A DNA stretch of 64,000 nucleotides from Nereocystis luetkeana (GCA_031213475.1 JARUPZ010000002.1:4101049-4165048), one strand, 5' to 3'; counted from the first letter of the stretch, positions 1-11,310 are shown. Notes: a model not told the origin generated them from the letters alone. Translations and numbers: made by a program.

Positions 1-290
1 TACCCGGGTACCTACCTGACTCTGGAGGTACCGGGGTACCCACCCGACTCTGGGGGTACCGGGGTACCTACCCGACTCTGGTGGTACCGGGGTGCCTACT
101 CGACTCTGGTGGTACCGGGGTATCTACCCGACGCTGGTGGTACCGGGGTATACTCGACGCTGGTGGTACCGGGGTATCTACCCGACTCTGGTGGTACCGG
201 GGTACCTACCTGACTCTGGTGGTACCTGGGTATCTACCCGACTCTCGCGGTACCGGGGTATCTACCCGAGTATTACATAATCAATCAGGT
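1..290. repeat. Minisatellite, ~30-bp unit with GGTACCGGGGTA core
   Basis: About nine imperfect tandem copies of a 28-30 bp unit containing GGTACCGGGGTA followed by TCTACCCGACTCTGGT. Units differ by single substitutions (ACTC/ACGC, TGGT/TGGG). The array is cut by the window start, so its full length is unknown. Translated frames give repetitive peptides that I do not regard as coding. Confidence 0.9.
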
Positions 291-733
291 TTCGTACCTG
301 CGGATGCCCGGAGTATACAATTCCCTCCAGTATTAATAGTAACCACACCGCTTGGAGGCCTTTCCCTTTTTCCGTATATTAGGGTTGTGGATCTAGTCTA
401 TTAATAGCCCCTTCCGCCTGTTTTAGTCAGCCGTCCATTGGAAACATCTTTCGCTTCCCGTCGGTGACACTCCTCTCGCATGCACCACTCGATACCTTAA
501 ATCTTCGAACGCGCCACTTCCGCTATCCGTCCCTTCCCCCCCCCCCTTCCCGCCCCCCATCCCATTCCTCACCCCCCCACCACTCCCCACGCCCACGCCA
601 ACGCCCACTCCCCACCCCCCACTCCCGACCCCGCCCCGCCCCGTCTTTTCCCTGGTGATGACTCACGAAACAGCCCCGCAGCAGCGCGCACACGCAGCAG
701 CAGTGGAGGGAGTGGAGGGAGTGGGAGGATGCG
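291..733. other. Intergenic, upstream of the Ser/Arg-rich gene
   Basis: No gene is supported here. 535-655 is a C-rich, nearly pure pyrimidine tract (runs of C broken by T and A) ending about 80 bp before the first ATG of the next gene, which may belong to its promoter or 5' UTR. Two TATTAATA words occur at about 332 and 401. Confidence 0.5.
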
Positions 734-2255
734 ATGACGAGCGCGCTGGAGAACCGCAAGTCTCGCGGGAGCGAGAGCGCCGGAGAGGGGGCGGAGCCCG
801 CGGGGCCGGACGCCTCCTGCAACGAAGACTCCACGGTGTGCAACTCCCCCTGGAGTAGCGAGCGGGGGGGTGGGGGAAGCTTCGGTGGGTTTAGCGGGAA
901 TAGCCTGCGGGCGTCCTCTACGCACGGGGAGGGGGACGTGGCCGGCGGTAACGGGTCCGCGCGTTCCCGCGCCCGATCGGGTACTGCGCCGGAGACGACG
1001 AAGGATGGCGCGCGGTTGCCGCGGCGGGGGCGGGCGCCGGCGAAGCGGGACTCCCCCGTCCAGAAGGCTGAGTGGTGGAGCTGGAGGTCGTACTCCCCCC
1101 CGTCGATGCTGATGCGCCGGAAAAGCGCGGAGACCCTGCGGAAACCTCCCGCGGACAGCAGCAGCAGCAGCAGCGGCAGCGGCAGCGGCAGCAGCGGCAG
1201 GAAATCGTCTGCGCCGTTCGGAAGATCTGCGAGCGGAGGGGCAGGGACGGGGGGAGGGTCGGAGAGCGGGAGGGGGGGGGGGCGGTAAGCCTTACCTGTT
1301 GTCTCCTCTGGGGTCGGACGGACTACAGGACGGCGCCGCTGGCGCCGGATCTTCCTCTTCCCAGGTGGGAGAGTCGGTGGTGCGCTCCAGCGGAGGCTAC
1401 CTCCCGCCGCGACACCCCCTAGCGGCCTTGCAGGTGTCGCCGACGAGCACCCGCGCGAACGGCGGCTCGGGGTCCGATGCGGCGGGCGCGGATGGGACGG
1501 CCGGCGTCGAAAGCGGAGGGGAATCGAGCGGCGGAGAAGGCGCGCTCGTCGTCGGCGCCGTGCCCGGCCGGCCAAGGGTTAAGGCCAGAGGGCAGGCCAG
1601 AACGCGTGCGAAGGGGCCGGCGGGGGGCGCGCCCCCGCGTTCTCCGACGGCGCGCGGCGCGCTGGCGTTGGAGCAAGGGGAGGGGGAGGATGAGGAGGAG
1701 TTGGGCCCTGCTCCGACGGAGGGGGAGGCGTGTGAGACCGGGGGGAGGGGTGGCGGCGGCGGCGGCCGCGTCGGAAGAGGAGGAGGGCCCTCGTCGGCCC
1801 GGAGACGACGAAAGGCCGCGGACGACTCGAGCTCCCATCGTCGATCTCGCTCCCCCACGCGATCGCGATCGCTCTCCGGAGTGCTGTCGGGGCTCGCGGA
1901 CTGGTTGATGCCCGGCATGGACAGCGGCCCGAGCCGACTGATCAGGGTCGAGAGCGGCAGCGAGCTGCTGATGGAGGTGTACCCGGGCGAGGCGAAGTCG
2001 CCGGAGAAGCCGGAGCGGCCTAGGTCCGCGCCGGCGACCCCGCGCGGGCGCCGGCAGACGTTCTCGGTCTTGCGAGAGGGCGGGTGGTTCTACAACGGCG
2101 ACTCGGATTACTCGACGGAGGAGGAGGGGGGCGGCGACAGCGACGACGAGGGCTTCTGGGCGGACGCTGGCGCGACGGAGCTGCGCCAGGAAGTCGGGGA
2201 CGGTGGAGGGTTGAGTGTCCTGAAGCGTCTCCGGAAGCTGTTCACGGGTCTTTAG
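734..2255 (+). CDS. Ser/Arg/Gly-rich acidic protein of unknown function, two exons
   Basis: I do not recognise the family. The proposed model is join(734..1284,1391..2255), 471 codons. The donor CG|GTAAGC at 1285 sits exactly where the first frame would stop; the acceptor CTCCAG at 1390 is the one that keeps the second frame, although its pyrimidine tract is weak. The N-terminal half is low-complexity Ser/Gly/Arg with a more ordered patch around EWWSWRSYSPPSMLMRRKS. The second exon has an acidic stretch, an RS-rich patch (HRRSRSPTRSRS), then a denser C-terminal part with LSGLADWLMPGMDSG, RRQTFSVLREGGWFYNGD, an acidic run and a basic amphipathic end (LKRLRKLF). RS dipeptides suggest a nuclear phosphoprotein, but this is inference. 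Alternatively, translation could begin at the ATG at 1299 without splicing. The long minus-strand frame over the same DNA is a GC-rich shadow. Confidence 0.55.
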
Positions 2256-3528
2256 GGAGAGGGAGGGTAGGGAGGGGGAGTGGGAGAGAGAGGGGGGGGG
2301 GGCAGCTTTTTTGCGGACTTGAATTGAATTGACGAGGCGGTTTTTTCTTCTTGTTTGTTTTAGTTTTTTTTGGTTTTGTCGGTCGGTGGGCGGGCGGGCG
2401 GGCGGGGAGTTGTGCCTTAGACACAGGTCTCAACTGAAGCAGCCGAGGCGTACGCGTTTGTGCAGCAGGATGTGGTTTCGCAAGCGCTCTTGATGGTGGT
2501 TCATAGTCGCCCACGCGCTTGAGGGCAAGGGGTACGTAAGCGGCGATGGCAAAAGTCAGTCGGGCTGGCTGGCGGGCTGACTGACTGATCCCGTCGTGCG
2601 CTCATTCGGCCGTTCCTTCTCCCCCACCCGGCAGTGCATGAGCTAGAAGAATTTCTTTCGCGACAGTAAAGTCGCCGCTTTTTTTCTGAAGTGCGTCGAT
2701 GCGTCCCGCCGGCCTAAAAAACGCCTCCTTTTCCTCCTCCAAGAGACTTGGACACAAGACTATTAATAGGCGGAATACGCGATTAAACCGATAGACGTCG
2801 TCGAATTTACCCATCCGTTTTTTTGTTTTTTGATTTATTTATTTTTTTGCCTCCGATCAGTTCGGGGGTTTTCGAACGGACGGAAGGGCAGCCGAGAGGG
2901 GCCCGGACCCGTTACCGAAGCTTCTTTTGCTTCGGTAGAACGTGGGTAGGGAAGTTTTGGCTCAAGACTGCTCTGCCAACTTCAGGGGTGTGTTGCTTCG
3001 GTAGTCCGTGGGTAGCGGGGCTCGCCGTGACTGCTGCCATTTTCAGAAGCTTGTCGCGGCGGGTAGGGGGGCAGTCAGTGCGCGGGTATGTGGAGTTCGC
3101 CATGACTACTGATTACGACGACATTTTTTTTTCTTCTTTTTGTTCTGTTGTCTGTGAGCTTCATCCAGTCTTTTCGTCGAGAAGTGTGCGGGCGGGCGTT
3201 TCGAGGGGCTTTCGCTTAAGCATGCATGCGATAGAGCGCTTGCCTGCCCGCCGCCCCCCCCCCCCGCCCACCCGTCGCCCTGTTCGTATTTTTAGATTTT
3301 GTAGGAAGAAGCCTGTCGCGGCGCGCCCTCCCCATCTATCTCTCGCTTTCTCTCTCTTCCCCCCCCCCTCCCCCCCCCCCCCTCTCTCCTTCCTCCCCTC
3401 CGTCCATAGGCCGCGCACTCGGCGTTACTAACCTCTTGAGAAAAAGCGGTGTCGGTCACGTGATGCGCGTGCCTGATTGTATAGGGGGATGGCAGCGCAT
3501 AGGGGGGGGGGGGGGGGGGGGGAGGGGG
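2256..3528. other. Non-coding, 3' of the Ser/Arg gene
   Basis: Contains T- and G-rich simple sequence (2330-2410) and two diverged tandem copies of about 70 bp around 2925-3065, each with TTGCTTCGGTAG, CGTGGGTAG and GACTGCT. C-rich runs lie at 3255-3275 and 3355-3390. Open frames here are short and show no recognisable motif. Confidence 0.4.
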
Positions 3529-3606
3529 GGGGTGCTCAATGTCACGCATGGCCGCGGTGGTATGACCATAGACCCGAGGGAGAGGGGGGGGGGGGTCTGA
3601 GACAAA
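3529..3606 (-). repeat. Poly-C-tailed repeat fragment, inverted copy
   Basis: Read on the minus strand, this is the dispersed unit CTATGGTCATACCACCGCGG / CATGCGTGACATTGAGCAC followed by a long C run (the poly-G at 3506-3532 on the plus strand). It matches the fragments at 10.7-10.9 kb, 17.4 kb, 48.8 kb and 49.4 kb. The shared tail is a C homopolymer directly after a GAGTAC-like end. Confidence 0.6.
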
Positions 3607-4033
3607 GAAAAGAGGGTACAATAATTAAGTGTTTTAGTTGTGGAGCATGTATCGACAATAATTATTGTACGGTGTTTTTTTATTTGTTTTGTGATGAAGT
3701 GGGTGAACGAGGAATTTTAGACAGCCGGCCAAGAGACCCTATATAGCTGTAGCTTCATCGGGGTGATTGGTTCATGCGAGAGAGAGAGAGAGAGAGAGTC
3801 GGAGAAAGCCGCACGCTGTGCTTGCTGCGTGTCTTTCCTGGTTTGACTGTCATGCCTTGCCGGGCCCATGTGCTTTTGTTCATTCTTGGGAGGCGCAGGC
3901 GCCGAACGAATTGAAGAAAAGAATACCATATGAAGAGATGAAAATACAGTCAACAGGAAGTCCGCCGGTTTGTTTATTTTTTGTTTGTTTTGTTTTGTTT
4001 TTGGCTTCCACACTTTTTGCGACAGAGGGCCTT

Positions 4034-4049
4034 GATTGCCTGTCTGCCT

Positions 4050-4125
<76 letters not shown>

Positions 4126-4138
4126 TCCTGCCTGCCTA
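4034..4138. repeat. (GCCT)n microsatellite
   Basis: About 25 copies of GCCT, nearly perfect with two TTCC interruptions near the ends. It gives a CLPA peptide repeat in one frame, which I do not consider a gene. Confidence 0.97.
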
Positions 4139-5285
4139 AACTGTCGGTCGGTTTATCGGTTTGATCGGTCGGCGCTTAGCACCCGCCCTGAAAATAAATA
4201 CAAGTACGTGTACTTTTGTGGCGGTGGGTTGGTGGAGTAGTAGAAGAAGTTTCCCGCTCTCTTCGCTAGCGGCGGCGTACCGGGCGAGCGGGCGGTCGAT
4301 TGTGGTGGCAGTGGTGGGTGAGTGGGTTGGAGTGCGTGGGGTGTGTGAGTGGTGGTGCGTTTTCTCAAAACAGCCCACGAAGAGACACGCACTGTTGTGC
4401 GCACGTTTACGTAAGGCTTTTTTATCTCTTTCCATCCATTTTCTATTCTAATGGTTTTTCGACAGGGAGGAGTGTCCCGTTGTTGTTGTGGTGGGGGGGG
4501 GGGGGGGGGGGGGGGCATTCAAAAATCGAAGGCAGAGGGGAAGGGGAAGGGGGGGAAGGTGGGAGAGAGTAGGAGGTGGAAGAGGAAGAGAAAGAGAGGG
4601 TCGTGTGCTGGCGTGCGTGCGTGCTGTTTAAGGATCGTGTAACAATATTATTATTCGCATTGCAAGCAATAGGCGTCCTTTTGTTTTTTTTTGTTTTGTT
4701 TTGTTTTTTTTTCTTTCGAACAAAAAAACAGGTAACGAGAGAGCTAAATGCTACCACGTTATGCCTGTCTTTCGTGGCACGGGCTGCTGGGTGTCACGGT
4801 TTGTGTAACGCGAAAGACTCTTCTTTTCATTATAAACTGTTGTGTCTTACGTGTCTTATCTGTGTCATGGACAGAATAAGCTCAGAACAAATGGCGGTAT
4901 TTGTGTACCTTTCATATCAGGTATACATGCATCATACCCTATATACCTGGTAGATATACCACTACAGGTCGATCGATAGCAACCTGCTTGTGGAAAAAAT
5001 CATTCCCAGAGGTACCGGGTAGGAGTGAGTGTACCATCGTTTGTTGCCGGCCTACTCGCTGGATGGTTTTGTCTCCGCTAGAAGCAGGCAGGTGGGTTTT
5101 TTGCTATGCTTCTCTGCACGGAGCATACGACCGATCGCACTAAACAGCCCCCCCCCCCCCATAAAAACGCCGCTGAGACTAGTATATAGTAGCAAAACAG
5201 CAATAGACCGTCGTCGCTGCAAGTAACCACATCATTAGCATACGCTCTCACGGGAAAAAAATGGTATCAGGCATTTGCCCCCTCT
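4139..5285. other. Non-coding, G-rich and T-rich simple sequence
   Basis: Contains a 26-base G run at 4491-4515, T/G-rich tracts at 4680-4715 and a TACCTGGTA word at about 4943. No frame has convincing coding character. Confidence 0.4.
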
Positions 5286-5348
5286 AGAGGGATGCGTGGT
5301 CAATGGTCAAATGACTTAAGGCAAGCAACAAATGAGTACGCCCCCCTT
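5286..5348 (+). repeat. 5'-truncated tail of the APE-type LINE, poly-C end
   Basis: Matches the 3' end of the LINE remnant at 12.8-16.9 kb: AGGGATGCGTGGTCAATGG, then TCAAATGACT, then CAACAAATGAGTACG, then a C run. Only about 60 bp of tail survives. Other copies are at 11.13, 11.21 and 17.47 kb. Confidence 0.7.
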
Positions 5349-5882
5349 CCTTTCACCCGCCTCGATGCCGTGGTATGTGTATGTGCACTTTCTGCTTAAT
5401 TGTTTATATTACAACTTCTGCATTCAATTGCCAGGAGCTCAAATTAAATAAATGATAAAAAAAAAACACCCTGCGGGCTCTGCTTACAACCCCGCTTGGG
5501 GCGGCATACGTAGCGACAGAAACAATGACAACTCTTCTTGGTGTTTTTAAACCGCCCGTGAGATAGATAGAGAGGGGCGGCAGCGCCGCGTTGGACGGAC
5601 GGGTGGGTAGGACCATGTATGTGTTGCTATACCGTGCCGTATGTACACGGCTCCTCGCATTGTCGGATGACGGTGTGCTCGGTCACCGCATCCCGCAGTC
5701 ACCACGGAGTGGCCGTTGTTGTTGCTTTAATAATAATCATAATATTTTTACATATATATACCTGGTATTATATATAATATATATAGTATATACCTGGTAT
5801 ATATACCGTCAAAGTTTTTTCTCTAAAAAGTGTTTACATTGACACACGACACGAAATTGGAACGTGGAAATGTGTGGTGAAC

Positions 5883-5973
5883 TTAACCCTTTTAGTGCTG
5901 CAGTCCCGTTTTGGGGGCAACCGCTCTAATTTCAAGTAGTTTGTACCCAAAACGGGACTGCGATTCTAAAAAT
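5883..5973. mobile_element. piggyBac-like MITE (family B), degenerate right end
   Basis: The left end is TTAA followed by CCCTTTTAG and CTGCAGTCCCGTTTTGGGG; the right half has the inverse, CCCAAAACGGGACTGC, then ATTCTAAAA. The TTAA target on the right has decayed. Immediately after it, 5974-6015 carries the phrase CACCAATCCGCCGGAGGATA followed by an A-rich tract. The same phrase recurs inverted at 52407-52450, so that is a separate small repeat. Confidence 0.75.
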
Positions 5974-6015
5974 TTCACCAATCCGCCGGAGGATAAAACA
6001 AACTTAAAAAAAAAA

Positions 6016-7288
6016 CTGAAAAGTGTCCGGAGACGGGGGGGGGTTGCGTGGTTGTTTCTGGCCGGCGCCTGGGCGTGTGCCCTATTACTACCCGCTGAAG
6101 GCTCTTATTCCGAGCATTCTTCCCTTGTGGGGACGAATTTTGCCCTCCTTGGCCTTCCTCGTGCTGCTGCTGCTGCTGCTGCTACTGCAACTGCGAAAGC
6201 CTGCAGTTTGGTTCCTCCATTCCCCTCTGACCGCGCTACCACGCAGCCCAACAAGCAGCTGAGACGATCGTCCTCTCGCGTTCGTACGACCGCTTTTGGT
6301 ATAAATACGGTGCAAACAGAGCGCAGACGACGGACGGGGTGATGTGTTCCACCGCCATATAAAGTATATACGAACCCCCCGTATTGTTTCTCGATTGGTC
6401 AACATCCCTCCGGTACTATGGACTGTACTATGTAGGAACACCCTCTCTAAAAGAAAGGCCTTTTTTATGTTCGTTGGTTGGGAAAAATAAAAGGGAACGC
6501 ACTATATAATGACAGGCCTGTACCGTATGGGGCACCAGAGGTAGGTCTAAGATCATGGGGGTGTCACCAAATTGTTTGGAATAAGAGTCGGATGTAAGTA
6601 CGCGCACTCTGCGCTTCTGAAAGAAGAAGAGTTGTTCCGGCTGCCTTCCGACATACCTGGTACCGGCACCAGGCTTTATGTATTATTAGGCGTACAGCGT
6701 AGTGGATAATTAATTGCCTGGTACAATAATAGGAACTTCCAAAAATTGTCGTAGAACCAAAACATTAGGGGACCAAATGGTCAGCAACTTCCAAGTATGG
6801 AACCAAAATGTTTTTAATATGCTTGTCTTCCGACAATGTAGCGTAGATGCCGTTCCGATATAAACCGAATACCCTTCCGTGAATCAGCAGTGCAACCCTC
6901 ATGCGCTTCTCTGCCTGCCATTTCCCAATTTCCATTCCCCACATCGTTCCATTTTCAGGTACCAGTACTATAGTATATCCTATTCCTCGTCAACGTTCCA
7001 TCCCCAGGTCATTGTCCGCATTCCTCCGGCTTCTCCCTCCCTTCCCCTATTAGCGGCCTGGCGGTCCCTCAGGGCTAGTTTTGACAGCAACTTTCAAGTA
7101 CGGACGGAACCACAATGTTATTGACATTAATAGGAAATTTCAATAATGGAACGAATACAGACACAGTAGTATCACTCCAGCTGACCAGAAACATATGGTA
7201 CGTTTGGTATTCATAACAACCTTCAAACGAGAATTATATTCCTGGCAGAGGCCGGCGTGGTGTGCTCTTCCTCATCCCTGTGGCAGCG
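6016..7288. other. Non-coding spacer
   Basis: No supported gene. A short CTG-repeat patch is at 6160-6185. Diverged copies of a phrase ending GGACCAAATGG / GGAACCAAAATG recur at 6750-6810 and 7100-7150, suggesting an old tandem duplication. TACCTGGTA occurs at about 6655. Confidence 0.4.
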
Positions 7289-7780
<492 letters not shown>

Positions 7781-7782
7781 TA

Positions 7783-8207
7783 GTGAACCTCTTGGGGCTT
7801 CGGAAGAGAGAAAAATATCGTTACGTACAGCTATTATAGGCGGCAACTCGAAAGGCTGATGATGTGCCTTCGCGGTTTAAAGGCGAACTGAAAAAAAACA
7901 ACCACACACGCATAATCTAATCGTCTCAAAACATTCAACAGAGTGTTCGGCTCTGGCCCTACGTGCGACGATACGGGAGCGGCACGATCCTACTCGTATG
8001 CCTCTGTGATATGATATACTTTTGTTTCCGAGGTTTCCTTCTTTCGGGAAAGTTATGAGTGATCCATGTTGAAGATCATGCTGCACATTGTCGGATGGCA
8101 AGAGAAATAATAATGTAGCATCGGGCTATAGAATCGGTCACGACATAGCCCGCGGTACCAAAGCCCTGAATACCCTACGAGTATTGCCGGGGCTCTGAAG
8201 TTTCCCT
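7783..8207. other. Non-coding spacer
   Basis: No gene seen. 8035-8101 is similar to 27798-27871 (TTCTTTC, GATC, CATGCTGCAC, TGTCGGATGGCAAG), a short dispersed repeat of unknown kind. Confidence 0.4.
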
Positions 8208-8245
8208 TAGGGGTTAGGGTTAGGGTTAGGGTTAGGGTTAGGGTA
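8208..8245 (+). repeat. Interstitial telomere-like TTAGGG array
   Basis: Six consecutive TTAGGG units (the first reads TTAGGGG). TTAGGG is the telomeric repeat in brown algae and many other eukaryotes. The array lies inside repeat-rich sequence, not at a contig end. Confidence 0.95.
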
Positions 8246-8337
8246 GCCGATGGGAGAAGAGTAGGCAAGCGCCCGGGGAAAGTTACTCGGACAAGTGTCT
8301 TTGTCCATTTTTTTTGTTTTTGTTTTTTTTAATCATC

Positions 8338-8495
8338 GCTTTTACTTTCCAGCCTAACGCGTAGGAGGTTTTACCCTCAGCGATCTCCTGGACAAGCCGT
8401 GGTCACAGGTGTCTACCCTTCTCCCCCCCCGGTACGTGCCTTTATTTTTTGTCGCGCATAGGGTTCAGCATTCCCACTGCTCGTCGATTTTCATC
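8338..8495 (-). repeat. Dispersed repeat E, copy 1
   Basis: The reverse complement matches 29990-30170: CGACGAGCAGTGGGAATGCTG, CGCGACAAAAAATAAAG, a G run, CTGTGACCACGGCTTGTCC, GTAAAACCTCCTA and AGGCTGGA. No coding capacity. The G run in the middle varies between copies. Confidence 0.75.
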
Positions 8496-8815
8496 GAAAG
8501 TAGCTAACTCACGCTCTCGCGCTTTCCGCCAATCAATTTTTTATGCAAGAAAAAGCCCTCTACGTGCATGCCCTCGGTGAGGCTTCATGAACCCACGAAA
8601 TTGATCTTGACAGGCACGCGGACCACCTATCAAGCCACCGGGGATGCCGTCTAGCGGGTTCACAGGAGGAGAGCAGAGCGGGCTTGACGCCTTGAATCAA
8701 AGCCCCTGTCGAACCGATATCAGCAACTCTCTTTCATTTCTCCTCCTGAAGAGGACTGAAAAGAACACACAAAAAGAAAAAGCCTCCTCAACGAGAAAAG
8801 CTCCCTTCCTCCCTA

Positions 8816-8920
8816 TTACGGGGGACCATAGTTAATAGGACCAAATAATGTTAGTAAAAAGGGGCAAATATATAGGTTTTTATGTATACCATAGGTCCTA
8901 TTAACTATGGTCCCCCGTAA
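8816..8920. mobile_element. 105-bp MITE (family A)
   Basis: An intact copy: TA target duplication at 8814-8815 and 8921-8922, perfect terminal TTACGGGGGACCATAGTTAA and its inverse, and a central AT-rich part. The TA duplication and short non-coding body fit a Tc1/mariner-type MITE. This copy is in the opposite internal orientation to, for example, the one at 22317. Confidence 0.95.
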
Positions 8921-8922
8921 TA

Positions 8923-9486
8923 GCCAATTCAGATATAGTTCCTGCTTTCCATCCCCCTTGCCACGATATTCGAGTTCTACTACACTTCTGGGAGCTCACA
9001 CTTCTACTGGTGGGTGGTTTCCGAACCAAAACTTGGCATTTTTTTGTTTCGGTCACAGCGTCGGGACCCCCTCTCCTTCCCGGAAGGAGTTGAGGTCGGT
9101 CGACGCCTTGGCGTGCCCAAAACTGACCCTTCTTTCAGGAAACGTTTGGGTCGGCCGAGGCTTTCGCGTGCTCAAAACCGGTCGATCCCCCTTCCTGATA
9201 CGGGGGAAACGTGCGGGGATCAGGGCCGAATAGATAGGGTTTATATAAATAGAGAGATGCGTGGTTTTCGGTCCCGCGGTGGGTTCTGAGTACGATAGGC
9301 CATAGGCTCCTCGAAAATGGCGTGCTTACCCAGGGGGGAGGGGGAGGGGTCAGTAAATGGGGTCAACTCGCACCAAGGAGGCACACCCTTATCCTGTAAG
9401 GAGACACACTCTTTTGTGACGTTGCTGCGGTAAGAGAAAAAAAATGGCGGAGGTCGTCTTCGTAGCCCCCGAAGCGCTCCTCCTAT
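8923..9486. other. Non-coding spacer
   Basis: Two diverged copies of a ~100-bp unit lie around 9020-9200 (each with a CCAAAACT/CAAAAC, CCCTTC and GGTCGG..GCC pattern). No supported gene. Confidence 0.35.
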
Positions 9487-9850
9487 ACTGTCTGAGGTAA
9501 CCTCCCACCTGTCTCAGGTAACTTCCTGCCTGTCTCAGGTAACTTCCTGTATGTCTGAGGTAACCTCCCATCTGTCTCAGGTAACTTCCTGCCTGTCTCA
9601 GGTAACTTCCTGTATGTCTGGGGTAACCTCCGACCTGTCCGAGGTGACCTCCCGCCTGTGCAAGGTAACCTCCCGCCTGTCTCAGGGTAACTTATTTTCC
9701 TCTTTGACTGAGGTAACCTCCCCCGCCTGTCTGAGGTAACCTCCTATATGTGTAAGGTAACCATCCGCGTGTCTTGGGTAACTTCCTTCCTGACTGAGGT
9801 ATAACCTCCAACCTGTCTAAGGTAACTTCCCACCTGTCTAAGGTAACAAG
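9487..9850 (+). repeat. 21-bp minisatellite, about 17 units
   Basis: Imperfect tandem units of the form GGTAACTTCCTGCCTGTCTCA, with C/T and A/G variation and occasional 1-2 bp indels. It encodes an SQVTSCL-like peptide repeat in one frame, but indels break the frame along the array. No unique spacers, so it is not a CRISPR. Confidence 0.95.
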
Positions 9851-9991
9851 GTCTAAAGTAACCGGGCTACAACTCTCGACGACCCAACCCGGCCAAGATC
9901 GACCTGCGACCTAAACGGTACACGGCGACGCGGAACGCTATTCAACAGGTACGGATATCGGTGCAATCAACATGACGAGACAGGGAGGCTA

Positions 9992-10096
9992 TTACGGGGG
10001 ACCATAGTAAATAGGACCAAACATTGTGAGTAAAAATAGCGAAATATATAGGTGTCTGTGTGTATCGTAGGTCCTATTTAATATGGCCCCCCGTAA
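9992..10096. mobile_element. 105-bp MITE (family A)
   Basis: TA at 9990-9991 and 10097-10098; ends TTACGGGGGACCATAGTAAA and inverse. Exactly 105 bp. Internal sequence is somewhat diverged. Confidence 0.95.
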
Positions 10097-10189
10097 TAGG
10101 AGCCGGGCAAAGGAGTGGGGTCAAGTGATGGTCTCGCGGAGTGTCACTTAATTTTATTGGGGAAACCAACCCACGCTCTTTTAGGATTG

Positions 10190-11310
10190 AGTTTCCCTCC
10201 TCTCCTCCCCCCCTCCCTCCCCACGCCCTTGCTCCCCCCCCATACGACTACGGCCATGCATGAAAAGGAGTACACCCCCCCCCCGAAATGTATTGTATAT
10301 AGGTTGGGTTGGCGACGGTTGGCAACGACACTGTAAAACAGGCCGCTCACTACTTGAGCTAGACAACCAGGGTACCGTTTTTTTAGTTTTGTTAGTTTTT
10401 TTGGCGATCGGTCACAGCTGGTGGTCGAGTTGAATCGTTTGTGTCGGGTGGAGAACTTTTACTCCGCATAAGGGTAGCGATCGTATCACCTAGTGTTTAC
10501 GGTAAGGCACCCAAGAGGCGGTTGCATAGTCCTCCCATTGCCGTCTCTGGAAGTGACCACACCGCAAAATAAATTAACTCATTGGAGCTGTCATCCATGT
10601 GCGAGTCCGCCCCACAGCCGGTCCTTCATGCGACTCGCCGGACACCTCACGGCCCTTCGCGCTTGGTGCAAGCAATGCCTGCCTGGTCGATGAAAACCCG
10701 ACATGCTCCGTCGAGGTACTGTAGGGATGCGAGGGCCTATGGTCCTACGACTACTATGATCATGCATGATACCGATTACCCCCCCCCCCCCCGACATGCT
10801 CCGTCCCGGCATTGTAGGGATGCGAGGGTCTATGGTCATACGACTACGGCCATGCATGAGATCGAGTACATATCTCCTGTCGAGTACAGCACAACCCGCC
10901 CCCCCCCCCCACCCTCCCCCACCCCCCCCCCACCCTTTTCTCCCCTCCCTCCATGACATGAGTACACGAACGCAGCATGAGTACACCCCCTCCTTGGCTT
11001 TCACTACGGAAGGGTCGCTCGCAGAAGGCATGGCTCCGCTGTCCACGCACTTGTTTTGCGAAGTGAGGGTGGGAGGGGGCGGGACAATAGAGTCCTGCAA
11101 GGACTCCCCCCCCCCCCCCGATAGGTGCTCCGTCTCGAAAGGGATGCGTGGTCAATGGTCAAATGACTAAGACAAGCAACAAATGAGTACGCCCCCCCCC
11201 CCCCCCCGCCCGATAGGTGCTCCGTCTCGAAAGGGATGCGTGGTCAATGGTCAAATGACTAAGGCAAGCAACAAATGAGTACACCCCCCCCCCCCCCCCG
11301 CCCGATAGGG
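10190..11310 (+). repeat. Cluster of poly-C-tailed repeat fragments
   Basis: At least seven fragments follow one another head to tail, each ending in a C homopolymer: near 10270 (CATGCATGAAAAGGAGTAC tail), 10785, 10900, 11107, 11195 and 11285. Two tail types occur. One reads GGGATGCGAGGGTCTATGG, CATACGACTACGGCCATGCATGAGATCGAGTAC then C(n). The other is the LINE 3' end, CTCCGTCTCGAAAGGGATGC, GTCAATGGTCAAATGACTAA, GCAACAAATGAGTAC then C(n), present twice in near-identical tandem form (11128-11208 and 11212-11300). The pattern suggests repeated insertion of 3'-end fragments whose tails are C runs. Confidence 0.8.
10296..10790 (+). repeat. ~500-bp dispersed repeat G, copy 1
   Basis: Shares with 16938-17450 the phrases TTGGGTTGGCG, GGCAACGACACTGTAAAACA, CCAGGGTACCGTTTTTT, CGGTAAGGCACCCAAGAG and CGCTTGGTGCAAGCAATG, in the same order and with the same poly-C end. 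It overlaps the poly-C cluster and probably represents a longer 3' fragment of the same element type. No intact coding frame. Confidence 0.8.

Noticed and set aside
1-404. Repetitive ORFs at the window start
   Set aside because: Minisatellite translation only.
523-1575. 350-codon minus-strand frame opposite the Ser/Arg gene
   Set aside because: GC-rich shadow; Arg/Pro/Ser composition without domain signals, while the plus strand has splice sites and better residue usage.
2602-2814. 70-codon minus-strand frame with a plausible residue mix
   Set aside because: No motif, no splice or leader signals, and it contains a TATTAATA scar; chance remains the simplest explanation.
9487-9850. CRISPR-like appearance of the 21-bp repeat array
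   Set aside because: The units are contiguous and imperfect, with no unique spacers, in a eukaryotic context.
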